From assembly GCA_009783065.1 (NCBI GenBank), contig WRHV01000012.1, forward strand, positions 1 to 28,989: 28,989 nucleotides of DNA. The letters run 5' to 3'. The stretch's first letter is position 1. Each line of letters begins with the position of its first letter. This DNA is from Betaproteobacteria bacterium (GTDB lineage: Bacteria > Pseudomonadota > Gammaproteobacteria > Burkholderiales > Burkholderiaceae). The translations under genes were made by a program, and so were the position numbers. The notes under the pieces were generated by a model that searched no databases, was not told the origin of the DNA, and saw nothing but the letters and a program-made list of their open reading frames with translations. This document shows positions 24,046 through 28,989 of the stretch, in pieces.

Positions 24046-26271
24046 ATGAGCCAGCCCAAACACATCTTTTCTTATGTTTCTTCCCAGGCAAAAAAAGCAG
24101 GAAGAGCGTCGTTTTTGCCCATGACGCGGGAAGAGATGGCGTTGCTCGGTTGGGATGCGTGTGATGTCATCCTTGTAACAGGCGATGCCTATATTGATCA
24201 TCCAAGCTTTGGCATGGCATTGATTGGCCGCTTTCTGGAAGCGCAGGGTTTTCGTGTCGGCATTATCAGTCAGCCGGACTGGCGTTCAGCGCAAGCATTT
24301 CGTGTGCTGGGCAAACCCAGACTTTATTTTGGCATCACTTCCGGCAACATGGATTCTATGGTAAACCGTTATACATCCGAACGAAAGATTCGTTCGGATG
24401 ATGCCTATACGCCTGGCGGCATGGCTGGCAGCCGGCCAGATCGCGCTGTACTTGTTTATTCTCAACGAGCCAGAGAGGCTTATCCTGGGACGACCATCGT
24501 GATCGGCTCAATCGAAGCCAGTTTACGGCGAACAGCCCACTATGATTACTGGTCTGATACCGTTCGGCGTTCCATTTTGCCGGATTCCAAAGCCGACATT
24601 CTGTTGTACGGTAATGCTGAACGGGCGCTGGCGTCGCTGACGCACCGTCTTGCTGCCGAAGAGAAAATCGAAAATATCCGTGACCTAAGAGGAACGGCCT
24701 TCATGGTTTCACGGAATTGGAAACCAGCACCAAACTGGCTGGAAATAGACTCAACCCATATTGATGCGCCAGACAGAGTTGAACAGCCTAAAAATCCATA
24801 TCTGAGCGATCAGGATGCCGTACCGTGTCGTAAAGCATCGGAAGAGCCGTCAGGCGAAAAAAAAATGGGTATGCAAACACCTGCCGGCAACGTGACAACC
24901 CGGCTCGAAGAAAATGCCAGAACAGTGGTTCGTTTACCTTCATTTGAAACGGTCAAGGATGATCCGATATTGTATGCGCATGCATCGCGTGTCATGCATT
25001 TAGAATCCAATCCTGGTAATGCCCGCGCTTTGGCACAGGCCCATGCGGACAGGGATGTGTGGCTCAATCCGCCCCCTTTGCCGTTGACTATGGAAGAGAT
25101 GGATGGTGTTTATGGTTTGCCGTATGCGCGCGCGCCTCATCCGGCATACGGCAATAAGCGTATTCCTGCATGGGAAATGATCCGGTTTTCAGTCAATATT
25201 ATGCGCGGCTGTTTTGGCGGTTGCACATTCTGCTCCATCACGGAGCATGAGGGCCGGATTATCCAAAGCCGCTCGGAACCATCCATTTTGCGGGAAATTG
25301 AAGCCATACGGGATTGTACAGAAGGGTTTACAGGGATCATATCTGATTTGGGAGGACCAACCGCCAATATGTACCGCATGAACTGCCGTGATCAAAACAT
25401 CCAGCGGCTCTGCCGCCGCTTATCATGCGTTTACCCGAATATTTGCGTCAATCTGGATACGGATCACAGTAAGCTGATATCGCTTTACCGTAAGGCAAGA
25501 ACCCTGCCGGGAGTGCGTAAGGTGCTCATTGGTTCCGGCCTTCGCTATGACCTGGCGGTACGTTCACCGGAATATATTCGTGAACTCGTCACGCATCACG
25601 TTGGTGGCCTGCTGAAAATTGCTCCCGAGCATACCCAGGAAAATGTGCTGTCTAAAATGATGAAACCCGGGATTGGCGTGTATGAAACATTCCGGAGAAT
25701 GTTTGAGCAATACTCAAAAGAAGCGGGAAAGGCGCAGTATCTTGTGCCTTACTTTATTGCTGCCCATCCCGGGACAACGGATGAGGATATGTTAAATCTG
25801 GCTTTATGGCTGAAAAAAAATAATTTTCGGCTGGATCAGGTTCAAACATTCATGCCGACCCCGTTGGCCATGGCAACGACTATGTATCACACCCAGAAAA
25901 ATCCACTGCAAAAAGTGACTGTGGATTCCAAGCCGGTTGAGACTGTCCGCAAGGGACAGACGCGCCGTTTGCACAAGGCTTTCCTCCGCTATCATGATCC
26001 GGAAAATTGGCAGATCCTGCGTGAGTGGTTACGCCGAAATGGTCGGGCTGACCTGATTGGGAATGGCCCTCATCATCTTGTTCCAGCATGGAAATCGGCA
26101 CCGGTCAATGCCCGCCAGTCATCTCAAAGTAAACAAGGGAAGCCGATAGCAAAAAACAGTATGTCAGAGCCGGAAAAAAATACCAACCGGCACGGCAATA
26201 CAAAAGCAGGTCAATTTGCTGCCGGCAGTCGTCACCGCAAAGGCGTACCGACCCGGTCAGGCCGAAAATAA
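24046..26271 (+). CDS. ygiQ: YgiQ family radical SAM protein
   Basis: A 741-aa protein of the YgiQ (UPF0313) radical SAM family. The iron-sulfur cysteines are C389, C393 and C396 in [19 protein letters not shown], the CxxxCxxC motif that chelates the [4Fe-4S] cluster and S-adenosylmethionine. The N-terminal domain (about 1-240) has family features such as [15 protein letters not shown] and [20 protein letters not shown]. The middle has [21 protein letters not shown] and [14 protein letters not shown]. The basic, polar C-terminal tail (about 690-741, Lys/Arg/Asn-rich) is low-complexity. No reaction has been assigned to the family as far as I know. The start is ATG 24046. A 40-residue polar stretch at about 246-285 looks poorly conserved. 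Confidence 0.93.
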   Translation: MSQPKHIFSYVSSQAKKAGRASFLPMTREEMALLGWDACDVILVTGDAYIDHPSFGMALIGRFLEAQGFRVGIISQPDWRSAQAFRVLGKPRLYFGITSGNMDSMVNRYTSERKIRSDDAYTPGGMAGSRPDRAVLVYSQRAREAYPGTTIVIGSIEASLRRTAHYDYWSDTVRRSILPDSKADILLYGNAERALASLTHRLAAEEKIENIRDLRGTAFMVSRNWKPAPNWLEIDSTHIDAPDRVEQPKNPYLSDQDAVPCRKASEEPSGEKKMGMQTPAGNVTTRLEENARTVVRLPSFETVKDDPILYAHASRVMHLESNPGNARALAQAHADRDVWLNPPPLPLTMEEMDGVYGLPYARAPHPAYGNKRIPAWEMIRFSVNIMRGCFGGCTFCSITEHEGRIIQSRSEPSILREIEAIRDCTEGFTGIISDLGGPTANMYRMNCRDQNIQRLCRRLSCVYPNICVNLDTDHSKLISLYRKARTLPGVRKVLIGSGLRYDLAVRSPEYIRELVTHHVGGLLKIAPEHTQENVLSKMMKPGIGVYETFRRMFEQYSKEAGKAQYLVPYFIAAHPGTTDEDMLNLALWLKKNNFRLDQVQTFMPTPLAMATTMYHTQKNPLQKVTVDSKPVETVRKGQTRRLHKAFLRYHDPENWQILREWLRRNGRADLIGNGPHHLVPAWKSAPVNARQSSQSKQGKPIAKNSMSEPEKNTNRHGNTKAGQFAAGSRHRKGVPTRSGRK

Positions 26272-26462
26272 TGGAGCAGAAGGTTATTTTTTATCTTAAT
26301 TATGGATTTAAAACAAAAACAAAGTAGGCTGCATCTGAAAAAAGTATGATAACGCCCTGTTTTCTGAATGAAATCCAGTAAAATAGAAATAGTTATACTG
26401 TCATTGCAATAAAACGTCAGAAGAAAACCAGATTTTTCTCCGGAAAAGGAGAAGAATTTTTT

Positions 26463-26486
26463 ATGTCATTTTTGGGAAATCAGTGA
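26463..26486 (+). CDS. Possible 7-codon leader ORF overlapping the lepA start
   Basis: ATG 26463 opens a frame encoding MSFLGNQ and ends at TGA 26484-26486, sharing GTGA with the lepA GTG start at 26483. The best ribosome site in the region, AAAAGGAGAAG (26444-26454), sits 11 bases before this ATG but 31 bases before lepA. The layout fits a minicistron whose termination re-initiates ribosomes at lepA. It could also be chance, with the site GGGA at 26474-26477 serving lepA directly. Confidence 0.35.
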   Translation: MSFLGNQ

Positions 26487-28276
26487 ACAATATTCGTAAT
26501 TTTTCCATTATTGCTCATATCGATCATGGCAAATCGACACTTGCCGATCGCATTATCCAAATGTGTGGAGGACTTTCCGATCGTGAAATGGAAGCCCAGG
26601 TATTGGATTCTATGGATATTGAGCGCGAACGGGGTATTACCATCAAGGCACAGACAGCAGCCTTATCCTATAAAGCGAGGGATGGACAAGTCTATAACTT
26701 GAATCTGATCGATACGCCGGGGCACGTTGATTTCAGCTATGAAGTCAGTCGCTCTCTTTCAGCCTGTGAAGGTGCGCTTCTGGTAGTCGATGCTTCGCAG
26801 GGTGTTGAAGCGCAAACCGTAGCTAATTGCTATACGGCGCTTGATCTGGATGTGGAAGTATTGCCTGTTTTGAACAAAATTGATTTACCTTCAGCCGATC
26901 CGGATAATGCGCGAGTTGAGATTGAGGATGTGATCGGCCTTGATGCGTCTGAAGCCATACTCTGTTCCGCCAAGACGGGGCAGGGTGTTGAAGATATTCT
27001 CGAAGAACTCATTGCCAAAGTACCGGTTCCCAAAGGGGATCCTGAAGCGCCTTTGCAGGCGCTCATCATTGATTCGTGGTTTGACAATTATGTTGGTGTG
27101 GTTATGTTGGTCCGCATCAAAAACGGTGTTGTCCGCCCGAAAGACCGAATCCGGCTGATGGCAACCGGTTCGCAATATCAGGTTGAAAGTGTCGGCGTGT
27201 TTTCGCCGCGTTCCCAAAGCCGTGAACTGTTGTCCGCCGGTCAGGTTGGCTTCATCATTGCCGGCATCAAGGAACTCAAATCCGCTCAGGTTGGCGATAC
27301 GATCACACTGGTTTCCAAACCGGCCGAGTCGCCGTTGCCGGGATTCAAAAAAGTGCAATCCCAGGTATTTGCCGGTCTTTTTCCGGTTGAATCCAATCAA
27401 TATGATGCCTTGCGTGATTCACTGGAAAAGCTCAAGCTCAATGATGCGGCGCTCCAGTATGAGCCGGAAGTTTCCCAGGCGCTCGGTTTCGGGTTCCGTT
27501 GCGGTTTTCTGGGACTTTTGCATATGGAGATTGTCCAGGAGCGGCTTGAGCGCGAATTTGACATGGATCTGATTACAACGGCGCCAACCGTTGTCTATGA
27601 AGTTTTGCTGAAAAATGGGACACTCATCCAGGTCGACAATCCCTCTAAGATGCCTGAGCCGGCCGCCATCCAGGAAGTTCGTGAACCGATTGTCGTGGTT
27701 AATGTCTATGTGCCGCAGGAATATGTCGGCCCGATCATGACGCTATGTAATCAGAAACGCGGTATCCAGATGGATATACACTATCACGGCAAGCAGGTCA
27801 GGCTGGTTTATGAAATGCCGATGGCTGAAATTGTGCTGGATTTCTTTGACCGCATGAAATCGCTTTCACGCGGATATGCCTCAATGGAATACGAATTCAA
27901 GGAATATCGTCCATCGGATGTGGTCAAGGTCGATATGCTCATCAATGGTGAAAGAGTGGATGCGCTTGCTATTATTGTCCACCGTTCCAATGCCCAGTTC
28001 CGTGGACGGGCGGTAGCTGCAAAGATGCGCCAGTTGATTCCGAGGCAAATGTTTGATGTGGCGATTCAGGCAGCCATTGGTTCTACCATCATTTCGCGCG
28101 AAAACGTCAAGGCATTGAGGAAGAATGTACTCGCCAAGTGTTACGGTGGCGATATCACAAGAAAACGTAAACTCCTGGAAAAACAGAAAGCGGGTAAGAA
28201 ACGCATGAAACAAGTTGGATCAGTAGAAGTTCCGCAAGAAGCCTTTCTCGCAATCTTACAAGTGGATGAGAAATGA
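26483..28276 (+). CDS. lepA: Elongation factor 4 (LepA) GTPase
   Basis: LepA (597 aa) is a ribosome-binding translational GTPase, implicated in back-translocation and in ribosome biogenesis or initiation. Motifs: G1 AHIDHGKST (11-19), the switch I region around 50-55 (RGITIK), G3 DTPGH (77-81) and G4 NKID (131-134). The EF4-specific C-terminal domain ends [26 protein letters not shown]. The start is GTG 26483 ([16 protein letters not shown]), matching the family; the nearest upstream ATG (26463) is in another frame. The 211-bp region before it is AT-rich with no confident promoter. The stop overlaps the lepB start as ATGA (28273-28276), the standard lepA-lepB arrangement. Confidence 0.97.
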   Translation: MNNIRNFSIIAHIDHGKSTLADRIIQMCGGLSDREMEAQVLDSMDIERERGITIKAQTAALSYKARDGQVYNLNLIDTPGHVDFSYEVSRSLSACEGALLVVDASQGVEAQTVANCYTALDLDVEVLPVLNKIDLPSADPDNARVEIEDVIGLDASEAILCSAKTGQGVEDILEELIAKVPVPKGDPEAPLQALIIDSWFDNYVGVVMLVRIKNGVVRPKDRIRLMATGSQYQVESVGVFSPRSQSRELLSAGQVGFIIAGIKELKSAQVGDTITLVSKPAESPLPGFKKVQSQVFAGLFPVESNQYDALRDSLEKLKLNDAALQYEPEVSQALGFGFRCGFLGLLHMEIVQERLEREFDMDLITTAPTVVYEVLLKNGTLIQVDNPSKMPEPAAIQEVREPIVVVNVYVPQEYVGPIMTLCNQKRGIQMDIHYHGKQVRLVYEMPMAEIVLDFFDRMKSLSRGYASMEYEFKEYRPSDVVKVDMLINGERVDALAIIVHRSNAQFRGRAVAAKMRQLIPRQMFDVAIQAAIGSTIISRENVKALRKNVLAKCYGGDITRKRKLLEKQKAGKKRMKQVGSVEVPQEAFLAILQVDEK

Positions 28277-28989
28277 GCTTTCAGACCATTCTCAGTAATT
28301 TTGCCCTCATTCTTTTTGTTTTAATGGTTGTGACAGGAATCATCTGGTTCCTGGACGTTTTCCATCTCTCGAAAAAACGCCGCAAGGTCGCGGACGAAGC
28401 ATTGGCCGCGTGGGATGCGCGGCAAGTGCAATTACGGGCTGAAGGGATTAAGCCTGATGAAAACGGGCGGGAAGAATTAAAGCGGAAGCTGTTAAAACAG
28501 CCGGTATGGATTGAATATTCCGGCAGTTTTTTCCCGGTTATTGCCGTTGTTTTTTTCCTGCGTTCCTTCTTGTATGAACCATTCAAGATTCCGTCAAGTT
28601 CCATGTTGCCGACACTGGAGATAGGCGACTTGATCCTGGTGAACAAATACACTTATGGCATTCGACTGCCTGTCATCAATAAAAAAGTCATCAACATCAA
28701 CGATCCACAACGTGGTGACCTGGTGGTGTTCAAGTACCCAAGAGATCCTTCTTTGGATTACATCAAGCGCGTTATCGGTGTTGGTGGGGACAAAGTGGTC
28801 TACCGTAACAAGCAACTCATCGTCAATGATGAAGTCGCTCAATATCAGCCCTTGCCGGATTATCTTGATACAGAGCGGCTCAGTTATTCCAGGCAGTTCG
28901 TAGAGAGAATCGGTTCGCTGGAGCGTCGCATTCTCAATGATGACAGCGCGCCATCCTATGTACCTAATCCGGACCTGTTTCCATATCGG
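28273..28989 (+). CDS. lepB: Signal peptidase I (3'-truncated by the window edge)
   Basis: The first 239 codons of leader peptidase, the inner-membrane enzyme that removes signal peptides from exported proteins. Two N-terminal membrane helices are visible (about 8-28 and 84-100), followed by the periplasmic catalytic domain. The catalytic serine is S110 in [20 protein letters not shown], and the general-base lysine is K165 in [11 protein letters not shown], with [10 protein letters not shown] between them. The gene overlaps lepA by four bases, so translation is probably coupled. It continues beyond the window. The region after about residue 195 reads as an insert with many charged residues, as is usual in longer proteobacterial LepB proteins. 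Confidence 0.95.
   Translation, partial: MSFQTILSNFALILFVLMVVTGIIWFLDVFHLSKKRRKVADEALAAWDARQVQLRAEGIKPDENGREELKRKLLKQPVWIEYSGSFFPVIAVVFFLRSFLYEPFKIPSSSMLPTLEIGDLILVNKYTYGIRLPVINKKVININDPQRGDLVVFKYPRDPSLDYIKRVIGVGGDKVVYRNKQLIVNDEVAQYQPLPDYLDTERLSYSRQFVERIGSLERRILNDDSAPSYVPNPDLFPYR

Noticed and set aside
26265..26290. AAAATAA/TTATTTT hairpin after ygiQ as a terminator
   Set aside because: The stem is entirely A-T with a 12-base loop, too weak to call.
26272..26482. Promoter for lepA (TATGAT at 26345 or TATACT at 26394)
   Set aside because: Neither -10-like hexamer has a plausible -35 at 16-18 bp spacing in this AT-rich spacer.
1..28989. Defence island, prophage or integrated element
   Set aside because: All genes belong to conserved core pathways on one strand; no integrase, transposase, toxin or phage gene was recognised.

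Overview
The window reads as a compact, almost entirely plus-strand housekeeping segment of a betaproteobacterial (Burkholderiales) chromosome. Base composition is near 50% G+C by eye. The run leuC-(entericidin)-leuD-leuB-asd-fimV-truA-trpF-trpB-trpA-accD-folC-dedD-like-cvpA-purF is the classic proteobacterial block, and the moderate G+C together with the NuoN, GreB and LeuC sequences point to Oxalobacteraceae, perhaps Oxalobacter. The genus is inference; the class-level placement is firmer.

Layout. (1) 1-4508: 3' end of the respiratory complex I operon: nuoG (partial), nuoH, nuoI, nuoJ, nuoK, then directly nuoN. The genes nuoL and nuoM, normally between nuoK and nuoN, are not here; a 135-bp spacer containing a foldback structure takes their place. 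(2) 4509-4912: a 404-bp spacer with four copies of a ~90-bp repeat, two forward then two inverted. (3) 4913-7216: aroC and an MFS transporter of the phenylpropionate-permease-like type. (4) 7280-11778: leucine operon leuC, a tiny entericidin-like lipoprotein, leuD, leuB, followed by asd. (5) 11989-15069: fimV and truA, separated by a convincing intrinsic terminator. (6) 15097-20334: trpF, trpB, trpA, accD, folC. (7) 20338-23277: a SPOR-domain membrane protein, cvpA, purF. (8) 23408-26271: greB and a YgiQ-type radical SAM protein. (9) 26463-28989: lepA, preceded by a possible 7-codon leader ORF, and the first 239 codons of lepB.

How they work together. The nuo genes encode the membrane arm and iron-sulfur linker of NADH:quinone oxidoreductase. 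aroC supplies chorismate, from which trpFBA help complete tryptophan synthesis; leuCDB make the leucine precursor; asd feeds lysine, threonine, methionine and diaminopimelate; purF begins purine synthesis; accD and folC serve fatty acid and folate metabolism. FimV and the SPOR protein are envelope proteins that interact with peptidoglycan. lepA/lepB form a translation and secretion pair.

No tRNA, rRNA, CRISPR array, transposase, phage gene or obvious defence system was found. The most unusual signals are the missing nuoL/nuoM, the inverted foldback in that gap, the four-copy repeat cluster, and the minicistron that overlaps the lepA start. The rest is ordinary, well-conserved metabolism.
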